DNA from: Carboxylicivirga longa
GTDB lineage: Bacteria; Bacteroidota; Bacteroidia; Bacteroidales; Marinilabiliaceae
DNA length: 64,000 nucleotides
Reading direction: 5' to 3'
NCBI RefSeq assembly: GCF_050589825.1
Contig: NZ_JBNGOZ010000004.1
Span: forward strand, 219,888 to 283,887
In this document: one piece after another, positions 44,571 to 53,420 of the stretch
Layout: the number at the start of each line of letters is the position of its first letter
Numbering within the stretch: position 1 is the first letter of the stretch
The notes under the pieces: model-generated
Seen by the model: the letters and a program-made list of their open reading frames with translations, nothing else
The model's database searches: none
Told to the model about the DNA's origin: nothing
Made by a program: the position numbers and the translations under genes

Positions 44571-47500
44571 TTAATCTTCAATCACAATACGGAAACCAAC
44601 ATTGTAAACTTTTTGCCAGTTTTTGTATGCTTTTCTGCACGATGAAGAGGCTTTTTCAGGACGGTCTCTCCATGAACCGCCGCGAACAACCTTATCATTG
44701 TTTGTTGCTCCTGAATTGCGTCCGTCATTTTCTTTGTATGGATATGAAAGATAATCAGAGCGTGTCCATTCAGATACATTACCGATCATATCATACAAGC
44801 CCCATGGATTAGCTTTATATTGACCGACCTTTGCGCCTAGCATATGGCCATCGTCAACGGTTTTTGAACGTGGAATAAAGTCAAAATAAGGGCGCAAATA
44901 ATAATTTGCTGCCATTGGTTTGGGATTAACACCAATAACGGCCATGTCAGCTAATTGTTGGTCGGCTAAATTCGCATATGGCGCAAAGTCGGTATTGGTA
45001 TCACCATACCAGAAATCATTATCACTTCCGGCTCGAGCCGCCCATTCCCACTGAGCTTCAGTTGGCAAGCTTACTTTAACACCCAGCTGCTCACTCAGTT
45101 TTTCGCAGTAAGCCATTGCTTCATCCCAGCTCACGCGAATAACAGGTTGTTTTGGCTTATTGGCTGGATAACCTGGGTTCACATGGTCCTTCCAAAATTG
45201 AGCGATAAACCGGCTGTCGTGTTCTGGTTCCAATGCTTTGTACTGCTCATTGGTTACCTCGAATTCCCCCATCCAAAATGCTTTCTTCACCTTAACCTTT
45301 GTGCGCGGATACTCATCCAAGTCCCCGTTTTCAGAACCCATAACAAACGAACCTTCAGGTATACGCACCAAACGCATTTTGATGCCAGGTGCAACTTCAA
45401 TTTCCTTTACTTTTTCACCTGCTTCATTTTGGTAAGATTGAGCTTCATTGGCTGTAAACGGCCAGTTGCGTGTTTTTATATTTTTATGTTGAACTGTTTT
45501 AACCGCCTCTGGAACAATTGTCTCGACTTTTCCTTTATTATTCAGCTTATCAATGTAGGCATGCAATTCGCCTTTCCAGTCAACTTTTACATTATTGTAT
45601 TTTTCCATTAACTCTTGGCGGCGATCAATCTGATTGTATCCACAGTATTTGTTTGCTTTGAATACACCACTGTATGGCGCATTGCAGTCAATCCACCTAT
45701 ATAATGTGCGCCATTCATCGTCACTTAATTCCACATTATAGTGGCCTTTTTTAAGCATTTGAATCAAATCGCTGGTGTTGGCATGGTATTCCATAGGTTT
45801 CATCACATGGATATCAGCCTCAGGTCCCTGACGATTAATATATGGATGAAATGCCAGGTAACTCTTACCAAAATTAGTGACTTTATCAGGAGAGTTGTCT
45901 TTGAAATTAGGCAACTTGTTACTTCCGTCGTGACAAGAAATACAACGTTTATTCAAAATTGGTTGTACTTCGTATTCGAAGGTAATCGCTCTCACGCCAT
46001 CAGCCGGAGGTGTCAGATCGCGAGGCTGCATTCTCGATGCGATAGTAAACTTAGGTTTTGCAATAGTATTCTGGTTTTCGTGACATCCCACACACGACAC
46101 TACTTCACCCGGCATTCCGGTTAGCCAGCTGCGCATCAATTGAACTGCTGCACCTTCGGCATCCAATGGTTGAATGGTGATAGGCATGTTGGCCGGCACT
46201 TTAAAGATTGCCGATCCGTCTTCTTCAACAGGAACGGTCCCAAGGATTCGCTTTATGTCCCATCCGCTTTGAATACCGTGCTCCATGTGGCCAGATGGGG
46301 ATTTAATATAGGCAAATTCATACGCGATGATGCGCAATTCTTTAATGGTACCATGTGGCACTCCTTTGGTTCCTAATCCTTCATAAATATCCTGAATGTA
46401 AATGGTTGACTCAGTATCTTCAACATTTACTTTTTCAGGAATTACAGGAGGAGTAGCTTGTTTTTGTGCGATGGTTGCTTCTGTTATACCTTCACCTTCA
46501 AATAGGGCGATAGGGGTCATGTTATCGTAAATATCTACTAAATAAAGGCCCCACAACGATTCAGGAGACATTTTAGCAGTCACTAAAAAGAACTCATTGC
46601 TCAATGCACGAGGCTTCATAAACTGCGGCCATACACCATCAACCAAATGATCTTTGATTTCAGGAATCACTTCTTTATGGCGGTATGGAATCTCTTGCAT
46701 TACGCCTTGTGCCTCCTTTCGTCCTTTTTTAGGATCGAACAACACCAAACGGCCTGAGCGGGCAACTCCGTGGTGACCGGATACAATAGCAACAAACTGG
46801 TTATTGTCTTTGCCTGGCAGAGGCTGCGCATCGAACATGCTGTTTGGCCAGTAGGAACCACTTCCGTAGAGTTCTTTTTTATTCGTTCCGTCTGGATTCA
46901 TGTGCATCATGATACGCGAGAAATAGTGCGTATTATCCGTATATTCCCAACGTAAATACATCACACGTCCGTTGTTCATCACAATCGGATCCCAGTCATT
47001 ATCCTGACCGAAGTTTAAACGACGTAAATCATGTGTTTCCGGGTCGTACAAACAAATGTTACCAACAATATCAGCTCCGCTAACACAAGGTACGCCATGA
47101 TAGCCAATATTAGATACGGCCATGACTTTGCCGTTTGGCAAATAAGTCCCGTCAAAGAAGTTCAGATCTTCCTCTTCAGATAAGGTCACCTGATGTAAAC
47201 CCGAACCATCTGTTTTCATTTCGAACAGTTGCCAGGTGTCTTTATCACTCACGGCTGTAAATAACACGCGATTGCCATCCCAGTGTGCCTGCATATCAGT
47301 TACAGGTGAACCATTGCTTGGTTTATATAGGGTTTTGCAAGCCACCTCACCGCGCAGGTTGCTAAGCTCAGCAATTTCGCAATTAAAACCCGTTCTTCTC
47401 ATCGAGCTGTGACCCGACCAGTTATTGCTTTGGGTTCCAATACCAGGCCCCATGGTTGAGCGGGCATTGCCTTTTAGGTTGTGTTTGACAACCAGGATTT

Positions 47501-48593
47501 TGTCCATGTCAAGTAATGGATTGGCTAACAAAATCTGCTTTTGCAGAGCTAATATTTTTTCAGCATCAGCAATGGCTTTAGCATCTTCGGAATAAATACC
47601 TTTTTTAGCTCCCGGAAGAAGAGTTTTGATTTTATTTACTAAGGGCAGGTACTGAGCAGCATCAAATGCTTTATTAGATTTCATATTCTCTACCGCTAAT
47701 TCAATAGACTCCGGTTTAACCCACTGAATATCGTTTTGCAGTAAATAAATTTTTAAAACACGGTTAAAAAGCAATAAATAATCCTCTGCTTGTTTCTCTT
47801 TTGGCTGTTTAGCAACTTCATTCATCAAACTCCGGAAATACTCAGTTTTTTCCAGTTTATTGATCAAGCTTTCCACAGCTGTTCTTTCAACACTTCCGTC
47901 ATTTGTGCTTAACCAGTTATCTATATTGGTTTGAGCATTGCTGATGAAATAGCGCATTTCCAGTGGAAAATCTCTTTCAATCAGCTTATTGACTCTTGAG
48001 GTTGAAAGGTTTTGAACCTTAAAAGCTACAGATGAGTTGTTGTTTCCCTGACTATCAATACCAACTTCGGCTTCGAAGCTTTTGTATTTTTTACCCAGTG
48101 TAATAATTAACTCACCATTACCATGAGCATAAATACCATGATCGTATTGTTTACCACCAATACTGATTGGGGAGTTTCTTTTATTTTTGTTGACTCTGAT
48201 ACCTCCAAACTGCGCATAGGCCTTTTTCAGGTCCAACTCATCCAACCAAACTGTTTCGCCTGCTTTGGTGATTAATCTGGCATTTGCCCAGGCGCTGTGA
48301 TCGTTCCAGCTCCCATCATTGGCATCCGACGAAATTAAAACCAATTCATCCAGTTGGGATACATCCACAGATATGGTTTCTGCTTTATCATTTTTTCGGA
48401 AAACTCCGGTGGTTAGAGGAAAATCGTGCTTGCTCAAAGCCGTATTGACCTTGCTCTTAACCTGCATAACCGTTGATGTAAAGGTATCTGCCTGCTTATA
48501 AATTTTTCCCGCAGGTGTGGCCAAGGCTCCTTGGTAAGCCATGGTTACTCCCAGCAGAAGAATAAGCTGTTTGCAAAGTAAAGATTTTTTCAT
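44571..48593 (-). CDS. Giant secreted fusion: NPCBM - HZS-alpha-like propeller - two c-type haems - FGE-like domain
   Basis: A 1340-residue exported protein (signal peptide to about 25). An NPCBM carbohydrate-binding-like module lies at about 75-195 (GGKQYDHGIYAHGNGELIITLG, FEAEVGIDSQGNN). After a helical stretch (200-360), a beta-propeller region resembles the middle of hydrazine synthase alpha (DGSGLHQVTLSEEEDLNFFDG, FDPKKGR). Two haem sites follow, CVGCH (834-838) and CISCH (884-888). The C-terminal FGE/SUMF1-like domain runs from about 1070 (RIPEGSFVMGSENGD, LPTEAQWEWAARAG, GNVSEWTRSDY, VVRGGSWRD, GFRIV). The cysteine pair of true formylglycine-generating enzymes is missing (RGGSWRDRP), so formylglycine formation is unlikely. 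Similar fusions are known to me mainly from Planctomycetes/Verrucomicrobia-type genes, so transfer is possible. Last gene of the operon. Confidence 0.8.
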   Translation of the reverse strand: MKKSLLCKQLILLLGVTMAYQGALATPAGKIYKQADTFTSTVMQVKSKVNTALSKHDFPLTTGVFRKNDKAETISVDVSQLDELVLISSDANDGSWNDHSAWANARLITKAGETVWLDELDLKKAYAQFGGIRVNKNKRNSPISIGGKQYDHGIYAHGNGELIITLGKKYKSFEAEVGIDSQGNNNSSVAFKVQNLSTSRVNKLIERDFPLEMRYFISNAQTNIDNWLSTNDGSVERTAVESLINKLEKTEYFRSLMNEVAKQPKEKQAEDYLLLFNRVLKIYLLQNDIQWVKPESIELAVENMKSNKAFDAAQYLPLVNKIKTLLPGAKKGIYSEDAKAIADAEKILALQKQILLANPLLDMDKILVVKHNLKGNARSTMGPGIGTQSNNWSGHSSMRRTGFNCEIAELSNLRGEVACKTLYKPSNGSPVTDMQAHWDGNRVLFTAVSDKDTWQLFEMKTDGSGLHQVTLSEEEDLNFFDGTYLPNGKVMAVSNIGYHGVPCVSGADIVGNICLYDPETHDLRRLNFGQDNDWDPIVMNNGRVMYLRWEYTDNTHYFSRIMMHMNPDGTNKKELYGSGSYWPNSMFDAQPLPGKDNNQFVAIVSGHHGVARSGRLVLFDPKKGRKEAQGVMQEIPYRHKEVIPEIKDHLVDGVWPQFMKPRALSNEFFLVTAKMSPESLWGLYLVDIYDNMTPIALFEGEGITEATIAQKQATPPVIPEKVNVEDTESTIYIQDIYEGLGTKGVPHGTIKELRIIAYEFAYIKSPSGHMEHGIQSGWDIKRILGTVPVEEDGSAIFKVPANMPITIQPLDAEGAAVQLMRSWLTGMPGEVVSCVGCHENQNTIAKPKFTIASRMQPRDLTPPADGVRAITFEYEVQPILNKRCISCHDGSNKLPNFKDNSPDKVTNFGKSYLAFHPYINRQGPEADIHVMKPMEYHANTSDLIQMLKKGHYNVELSDDEWRTLYRWIDCNAPYSGVFKANKYCGYNQIDRRQELMEKYNNVKVDWKGELHAYIDKLNNKGKVETIVPEAVKTVQHKNIKTRNWPFTANEAQSYQNEAGEKVKEIEVAPGIKMRLVRIPEGSFVMGSENGDLDEYPRTKVKVKKAFWMGEFEVTNEQYKALEPEHDSRFIAQFWKDHVNPGYPANKPKQPVIRVSWDEAMAYCEKLSEQLGVKVSLPTEAQWEWAARAGSDNDFWYGDTNTDFAPYANLADQQLADMAVIGVNPKPMAANYYLRPYFDFIPRSKTVDDGHMLGAKVGQYKANPWGLYDMIGNVSEWTRSDYLSYPYKENDGRNSGATNNDKVVRGGSWRDRPEKASSSCRKAYKNWQKVYNVGFRIVIED

Positions 48594-48656
48594 TGTTATG
48601 TTTTCTTTTAAGCTAAATACGTTATTAGTTTATGCTGATTTAAGGCGGGAAGTGAA

Positions 48657-49547
48657 CTAACGCTTAAATTGTATTCCCCAGTCCGGAGAAATTGTTGAGA
48701 TAAGACCTAAGTGTTCATTATCTTTCAGTTTCCAAACCACTTGGGCATTGCGTTTAATCTCTACTACCGAAGCAGTAGGCTGATCACCTTTGGCATGTCC
48801 GCTCCAGTTGCAAATAATAGTATTTCCATTATCTAAACGGATGGCTTCTGCTACAAAACGTAAAGGGACGCCTGCAATGTCGTTCTCCTTAACTTCCCAC
48901 AGTATTTCATTGGTTAGCGGGTTAATTTCAATCAGACGATGTGCATCACCCAGCGAAACCAGCCAGTTATCATTTTCAAGAATAACCACTGAAAAAGGAG
49001 CTTTTCCCACATTAATCGTTTTTAAGATTTTCCCATTTTCATTCAACTCATGTATTTCACCAGTTTTTAAAACTGGCACGATATAAGTGTTTTGATTCGT
49101 TTTGCGTATACGGCGAAATTGAGAATGAGGATTCTGAATTCCGGTGTCGAAAATCACCTCTTTGATTTTTTCACCTTCGGGCGTAAACTCCATTATCTGG
49201 GCCGGGCAACCGCATTGACCCAACAAATAGTTTCCATCCTCTGTGAGCGAAGCAGATTGTAATTCAGTTCCTTCAGGAGCTGTGTATTGCCATACAACTT
49301 CATGACCAGGTGTAATTACTTTTGCTCCGCTTCGGTGGGCATATAGAATATTACCATTTTCAAGTTCAGTTACTTCATTGCATTCTTGTCCTTTCTCAAG
49401 AAGATGATGCCATAGGATATTTCCTTGCTTATCTGTTTTAACAATTTTCTTCCAGCCTGAACCTGCCATTAACATGCCTGTTTTTTGTGTTTCACAGGCC
49501 ATAAGGGCGATTGTAATTACCAAAAGAATAATCCCGTTTTTCATCAT
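48657..49547 (-). CDS. Beta-propeller lipoprotein (PQQ-/arylsulfotransferase-like repeats)
   Basis: A 296-residue lipoprotein (IALMAC, Cys18). Repeats of the type GNILWHHLLEKG, GHEVVWQYTAPEG, NGKILKTINVGKAP, TNEILWEVKEND, NAQVVWKLKDNE are spaced like propeller blades with the W-x-x pattern of PQQ-like or ASST-like proteins. No PQQ ligand set is clear. It lies 63 bp upstream of the giant haem protein and probably works with it at the membrane. Confidence 0.75.
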   Translation of the reverse strand: MMKNGIILLVITIALMACETQKTGMLMAGSGWKKIVKTDKQGNILWHHLLEKGQECNEVTELENGNILYAHRSGAKVITPGHEVVWQYTAPEGTELQSASLTEDGNYLLGQCGCPAQIMEFTPEGEKIKEVIFDTGIQNPHSQFRRIRKTNQNTYIVPVLKTGEIHELNENGKILKTINVGKAPFSVVILENDNWLVSLGDAHRLIEINPLTNEILWEVKENDIAGVPLRFVAEAIRLDNGNTIICNWSGHAKGDQPTASVVEIKRNAQVVWKLKDNEHLGLISTISPDWGIQFKR

Positions 49548-49669
49548 TTTAGCGAACTTTTAAAAAAGTATTTAGCATCATTATGTGTGTTTGGGTGGTG
49601 TAGTATTGCACCACCCAAACGCACTTCTGCACTGCCTGTTACTTTTCTATATTAAATAGCTTTTTCTGA

Positions 49670-50539
49670 TTATTTTAAGTCATTAAATAGTTCCAGTCCC
49701 TGTTGAGGTGTTAATCCATCATGCACGACTGCGCTTACTGCCTGAATCATGGCTGCCGGAGCATCGGACTGAAAAACATTGCGTCCCATGTCTACGCCTA
49801 AAGCCCCTTCGTTAATCGCATTGTAGCATAATTCAAGGGCTTCCAGTTCTGGAAGTTTTTTACCACCTGCAATAACAACGGGAACGGGACAGGAAGCAAT
49901 CACCTTTGAGAAACCTTCACAATAGTAGGTTTTAACGATATTGGCTCCATTTTCGGCACACATGCGTGAGGCCAGGCTAAAATAGCGGGCATCACGGGCC
50001 ATATCTTTTCCTACTGCTGTAACTCCCATAACCGGAATTCCATATTCCTGACCCGCATCAACAGCACGACAAATATTGGCAACTGTTGTTGCTTCGGTAG
50101 CTGCATCACCAATTGAAGCCATGACCGCAATGGCTGACGCATTCATGCGAACGGCATCTTTAACGTCAATAACTACATTGTGATTAAGTTCTGTCAGGAT
50201 CGATGTTCCGGCATCAGAACGCAAGCAGATTGCCTTGTTTGAATTGGCAGGAATACTGGAACGAATGATTCCGCGCGCGCCCATCAAACAGTCAGCATAT
50301 TTAATTAGGGGAACTATATTTAAATCGATTCGCTCTAATCCCGAGGTAGGACCCATTATAAAGCCGTGATCAAAAGCTAGCATTACGGTACGTCCTGTAT
50401 CTGGACGAAAAATGCGCGCCAAACGATCTTTCATACCCCAAGAAAGGTTATCGCTTCCTTTCAGATAAAATGCCTGGTTTTCTACCGGTTTACCAATCCC
50501 AAAGTTTGAACCTTCTCTTAAATCATCTAAATCTGCCAT
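49670..50539 (-). CDS. LsrF-type class I aldolase/thiolase
   Basis: A 289-residue TIM-barrel protein that follows E. coli LsrF closely: MADLDDLREGSNF, SWGMKDRLARIFRPDTGRTVMLAFDHGF, GPTSGLERIDLNI, VGKDMARDARYFSLA, and VKTYYCEGFSKVIASCPVPVVIAGGKKLPE, with the Schiff-base lysine at residue 203. LsrF transfers the acetyl group of phospho-AI-2-derived 3-hydroxy-5-phosphonooxypentane-2,4-dione to CoA, giving DHAP. No other Lsr gene (transporter, LsrK kinase, LsrG, LsrR) is in the operon, so a related phospho-ketone substrate is likely, with phosphorylation by the DhaK/DhaL pair just upstream. Confidence 0.85.
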   Translation of the reverse strand: MADLDDLREGSNFGIGKPVENQAFYLKGSDNLSWGMKDRLARIFRPDTGRTVMLAFDHGFIMGPTSGLERIDLNIVPLIKYADCLMGARGIIRSSIPANSNKAICLRSDAGTSILTELNHNVVIDVKDAVRMNASAIAVMASIGDAATEATTVANICRAVDAGQEYGIPVMGVTAVGKDMARDARYFSLASRMCAENGANIVKTYYCEGFSKVIASCPVPVVIAGGKKLPELEALELCYNAINEGALGVDMGRNVFQSDAPAAMIQAVSAVVHDGLTPQQGLELFNDLK

Positions 50540-50572
50540 CTATTTTTGTATTTTATTTTTATTGATAATGAA

Positions 50573-51187
50573 TTAAGCCAAAGTTTCAGCAAAAGACGCA
50601 AACATACATGCCCACGAAGTTGCACCTGGATCAGCATGTCCGATAGATCTTTCTCCCAGATTACGGGCACGTCCGAAAGCAGCCTGCATATCAACAGTTT
50701 TTTTAGCACCTTCCTGCGCCGCCTTAGCACCGGATTCAATTATCGCTTTTACGTCCCCTTCGGCAGCCTGAATACTTTTTACGGCAGGAATTAAAGCATC
50801 CATCATAGTTTTGTCACCTACTTTGGCTTGTGTTTGTTTTTGAACATTGGTTAGGCCTGCAGCAAACATGGTTTTTACTTGACTTGCCTCCAATTCGGCT
50901 CCTTCGGCACCATCGCTTAAACCTAAAAAGAAAGCACCAATCAGTGTGCTGGTGGAGCCACAAGCTTCCTGCATGGCACTAAAAGCCATATCGGTTAGCA
51001 TGGCTTTAAACTCCTTTCCGCTTTCACTTGCTTTTTTAACAGCGTTTAAAGCCGCAACAATGGCTGTTCCATGGTCGCCATCACCGGCAATTGCATCCAG
51101 TTTAGAGAGCTCATCAGCACGGTCCGTAATGTTTTGGAGCGCGTTGTTTACCATTGATTTAAAAGTATCGATTGTTAGTTTTTCCAT
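50573..51187 (-). CDS. dhaL: Dihydroxyacetone kinase-type ATP-binding subunit DhaL
   Basis: A 204-residue nucleotide-binding subunit. KLDAIAGDGDHGT holds the Mg-binding aspartates (Asp31, Asp36, Asp38). GSTSTLIGAFFLG, GDKTMMDAL and GRARNLGERSIGHADPGA are the other family signatures. It pairs with DhaK, 15 bp upstream. No DhaM or PTS protein is in the window, so phosphoryl transfer may come directly from ATP despite the split subunits. Confidence 0.92.
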   Translation of the reverse strand: MEKLTIDTFKSMVNNALQNITDRADELSKLDAIAGDGDHGTAIVAALNAVKKASESGKEFKAMLTDMAFSAMQEACGSTSTLIGAFFLGLSDGAEGAELEASQVKTMFAAGLTNVQKQTQAKVGDKTMMDALIPAVKSIQAAEGDVKAIIESGAKAAQEGAKKTVDMQAAFGRARNLGERSIGHADPGATSWACMFASFAETLA

Positions 51188-51202
51188 TGCTGAGTATCCT
51201 TA

Positions 51203-52228
51203 TTATTTAGGCAGTACAGTCCAATATGGTGCATCAGAAGCACGGTTTTTCAAATATTCAATGTGGTCGTCATCCAGTTTCGCCAAAATCATTTGGAAAC
51301 CTGATTGTTCCTGAACAGTTAGGATTTCAGTGATTTTACCATCAGCGACCTCACAACCGGCTGCCTCAATAATTTGACAGGCCTTGCGGAATACAATACT
51401 CATTTCCATATGTGTTGTAGCCCCAACACCGTTGATGTATAACAGTACTTTATCGCTTTTGGCAAGCTGTAATTTTTTCATTAAAGGCGTAATCATGCGC
51501 TCAGCCGTATCATCGGCACTAACCAATGGCATACGACCGCCACCGCCTTCGCCGTGCTGACCCATGCCAATTTCCATTTCGCCTTCAGGAAGTTCGGCAA
51601 TTACAGCGCCATTCTGAGGATGAGTACAAGCTTTCATCGCAACAGCCAGTGTAGCCATTTGTTTGTTAAAGCGTTCACCGATTTCATAAATTTCTTCCAA
51701 TGATTTGCCTTCTTCGGCAGCTGCTCCCACAATTTTATACAACGGCACACAACCTGCGAGTCCTCGGCGCTCTTCATCTGGCGTATCCAGACCTGCGCTG
51801 ATGTCTTCGTGAGTGAGTAATATTTTTATTCTTATGTTTAAACGTTCGGCTAACTGCATGGCCATATTCGCACTCATTACATCACCCGCGTGGTTAAGAA
51901 CGACCATAAGAATTCCGGCTTCGCGATTGAATTGTTTTAGGGCTTCCAATACGCGCGGTGCCCCTGGGGCGGCAAAAATATCACCTACCACCGAGCAGTC
52001 GAGCATGCCTTCACCTACAAAGCCGCTTAATGCAGGCTCGTGACCGGCACCGCCCAAAGTAACAATAGCTACTTTGTCATCAGACTTGGCATTGGCTCTT
52101 ACAATAGTGTTTTCTGCGGATAAAGCTACTTTATCTTTATAGGCCATCACATAACCTTCAAGTAACTCTTTTGTAATATTTTCTGGGCTATTGATAAATT
52201 TATTTATCGGCGTTGTAATTTCTGACAT
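51203..52228 (-). CDS. dhaK: Dihydroxyacetone kinase-type substrate-binding subunit DhaK
   Basis: A 341-residue subunit that binds the keto substrate covalently as a hemiaminal. GGAGHEPALSGFVGEGMLD (59-77), the catalytic histidine at residue 225 in GMGQHGEGG (normally G-I-H-G-E-P-G), and the final GVGATTHMEMSIV fit the family. The substrate loop reads LNHAGDVMSANMA, where DHA kinases have K-N-Y-T-G-D, so a longer or different ketose is possible. DhaK homologues are known to act on erythrulose and other C4 or branched substrates. Operon neighbour of DhaL and the LsrF-type aldolase. Confidence 0.92.
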   Translation of the reverse strand: MSEITTPINKFINSPENITKELLEGYVMAYKDKVALSAENTIVRANAKSDDKVAIVTLGGAGHEPALSGFVGEGMLDCSVVGDIFAAPGAPRVLEALKQFNREAGILMVVLNHAGDVMSANMAMQLAERLNIRIKILLTHEDISAGLDTPDEERRGLAGCVPLYKIVGAAAEEGKSLEEIYEIGERFNKQMATLAVAMKACTHPQNGAVIAELPEGEMEIGMGQHGEGGGGRMPLVSADDTAERMITPLMKKLQLAKSDKVLLYINGVGATTHMEMSIVFRKACQIIEAAGCEVADGKITEILTVQEQSGFQMILAKLDDDHIEYLKNRASDAPYWTVLPK

Positions 52229-52272
52229 AGTTTCTAAATTTGTAGTTTGTAATTAAGGGATAAGAGGAGCGA

Positions 52273-52587
52273 TTATGCGAACTGCATTAATTCGATAGGA
52301 GCACCTTCTTCTTCAATAAAAGCGATTGTTAGGCTTTCGTCGGCTGCGAATGGTTCTACCAGTACTTTTTTCCCTTCCATTTGAGCTTTTAAATCGTCTA
52401 CCCGGTAGGCGATGTGCGCAGTTGATTGAATTAGTTCAGGAAATGGTGAATCATCTTCAAACCTGAGCCACTCAATTTTGTTAGAGTTTTTAGAGTAGTC
52501 AGTAACAAAAACTTTAGCACCTTCCAGATAAATTTCATCTGGCTGAATTACTTGTGTTGGGATTCCAATGTGATCTAGTTCTCTCAT
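52273..52587 (-). CDS. VOC/glyoxalase-fold protein
   Basis: A 104-residue single-module VOC protein: ELDHIGIPT (first metal His), IEWLRFEDDSPFPELIQ, HIAYRVDDLKAQMEGK (second His) and APIELMQF (Glu). Such proteins bind a divalent metal and act on vicinal oxygen compounds as isomerases, lyases or dioxygenases, or are non-catalytic partners. It is 44 bp upstream of dhaK, suggesting action on the same metabolite, for example epimerisation or isomerisation. Cytoplasmic, no signal peptide. Confidence 0.8.
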   Translation of the reverse strand: MRELDHIGIPTQVIQPDEIYLEGAKVFVTDYSKNSNKIEWLRFEDDSPFPELIQSTAHIAYRVDDLKAQMEGKKVLVEPFAADESLTIAFIEEEGAPIELMQFA

Positions 52588-52673
52588 TTAAAACACGTTT
52601 ATGCGATTAATATATGTGTTATCAAGAGCGGGGATTGGCTGCTGCAACAGCTTCATGCTCCGCTCTTAATTTT

Positions 52674-53420
52674 TTATATGTTACCCAAGATATCAGTAAA
52701 TACAACATTCGGGTTGGTAAAGCGCAAGCCATTGCCATCATGATAGTTGGCATATTCTGACACAATAGCTCCCTGGTCGCTGGCAATCATAAAGTGTGCT
52801 GCTTCAGCTCTGTTGAGCGTATTAATGCCGTTCGCTTTTAATTCCATAGCGTTATTTACGGTAATGAAATCCTTTTGACTTTCAGGCGTTTTAGGATTGT
52901 TTGGTGTTTCATCACCTTCGCCAAACGTAAAAACTGCTCCGTGACGCACGTGCCATGATTCCATTTTTGCAGGATGCTCAGTGGCTACATGACGGTGTTC
53001 AACAATCATTTGGCCCGGTAACAAGAAAATTTCATGGGCGAAGTAGCTATGTGTTGCATCGTTGTACCAAAAAATACCGGCCATACCAGCGTTGGCAAAA
53101 TCACCTAGTTCAAAGTCTGTAATGAATATGTTATTTAATAAAAACTCATTAATCGGATAGTTATAATGTACAAATAGTTCTTTGTAGGCTTGTAGTGTTT
53201 TTTCCGGGCTCAGTTTGCCATTTACATAAAAATCGTCGTTTGTGTACTTTCTAAGCATTTTACTGGTTTTTGTCGTTTCATTTTCATTTGCAGACGAGCA
53301 ACAACTGGTAACACCAACAGCCACTGCGCCGGCCGTACCTAATGTGGCCATTTTTAGCACCTCTCTTCTCTTCATTCTATTTTGCTTTTTATAGATTGTT
53401 CTGATTGTTTTTGACTTCAT
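52674..53420 (-). CDS. Tat-exported cupin-fold lipoprotein, sugar-isomerase-like
   Basis: A 248-residue protein. MKRREVLKMATLGTAGAVAVGVTSCC is a twin-arginine signal with a lipobox; an internal start at 53375 would begin exactly there. The mature part is a cupin: HEIFLLPGQMIVEHRHVATEHPAKMESWHVRHGAVFTFGEGDE. The E-H-R-H...K-x-E and W-x-V-x-x-G pattern resembles D-lyxose-type ketol isomerases, which are normally cytoplasmic. Export would place it with the haem and propeller proteins. Its start abuts the stop of the upstream Rid gene, so the two are co-transcribed. The exact reaction is inferred and uncertain. Confidence 0.65.
   Translation of the reverse strand: MKSKTIRTIYKKQNRMKRREVLKMATLGTAGAVAVGVTSCCSSANENETTKTSKMLRKYTNDDFYVNGKLSPEKTLQAYKELFVHYNYPINEFLLNNIFITDFELGDFANAGMAGIFWYNDATHSYFAHEIFLLPGQMIVEHRHVATEHPAKMESWHVRHGAVFTFGEGDETPNNPKTPESQKDFITVNNAMELKANGINTLNRAEAAHFMIASDQGAIVSEYANYHDGNGLRFTNPNVVFTDILGNI

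Noticed and set aside
45147..45611. 154-residue plus-strand ORF opposite the giant fusion gene
   Set aside because: It lies wholly antisense to a clearly coding FGE-like region and has no recognisable domain.
44571..48593. Annotation of the giant protein as a sulfatase-activating formylglycine-generating enzyme
   Set aside because: The catalytic cysteine pair is missing, no sulfatase is nearby, and most of the protein is haem-binding and propeller sequence.
49670..52587. A complete AI-2 (lsr) quorum-signal operon
   Set aside because: Only the LsrF-type enzyme is present; the ABC transporter, LsrK, LsrG and LsrR are absent, and the regulator is IclR-type.
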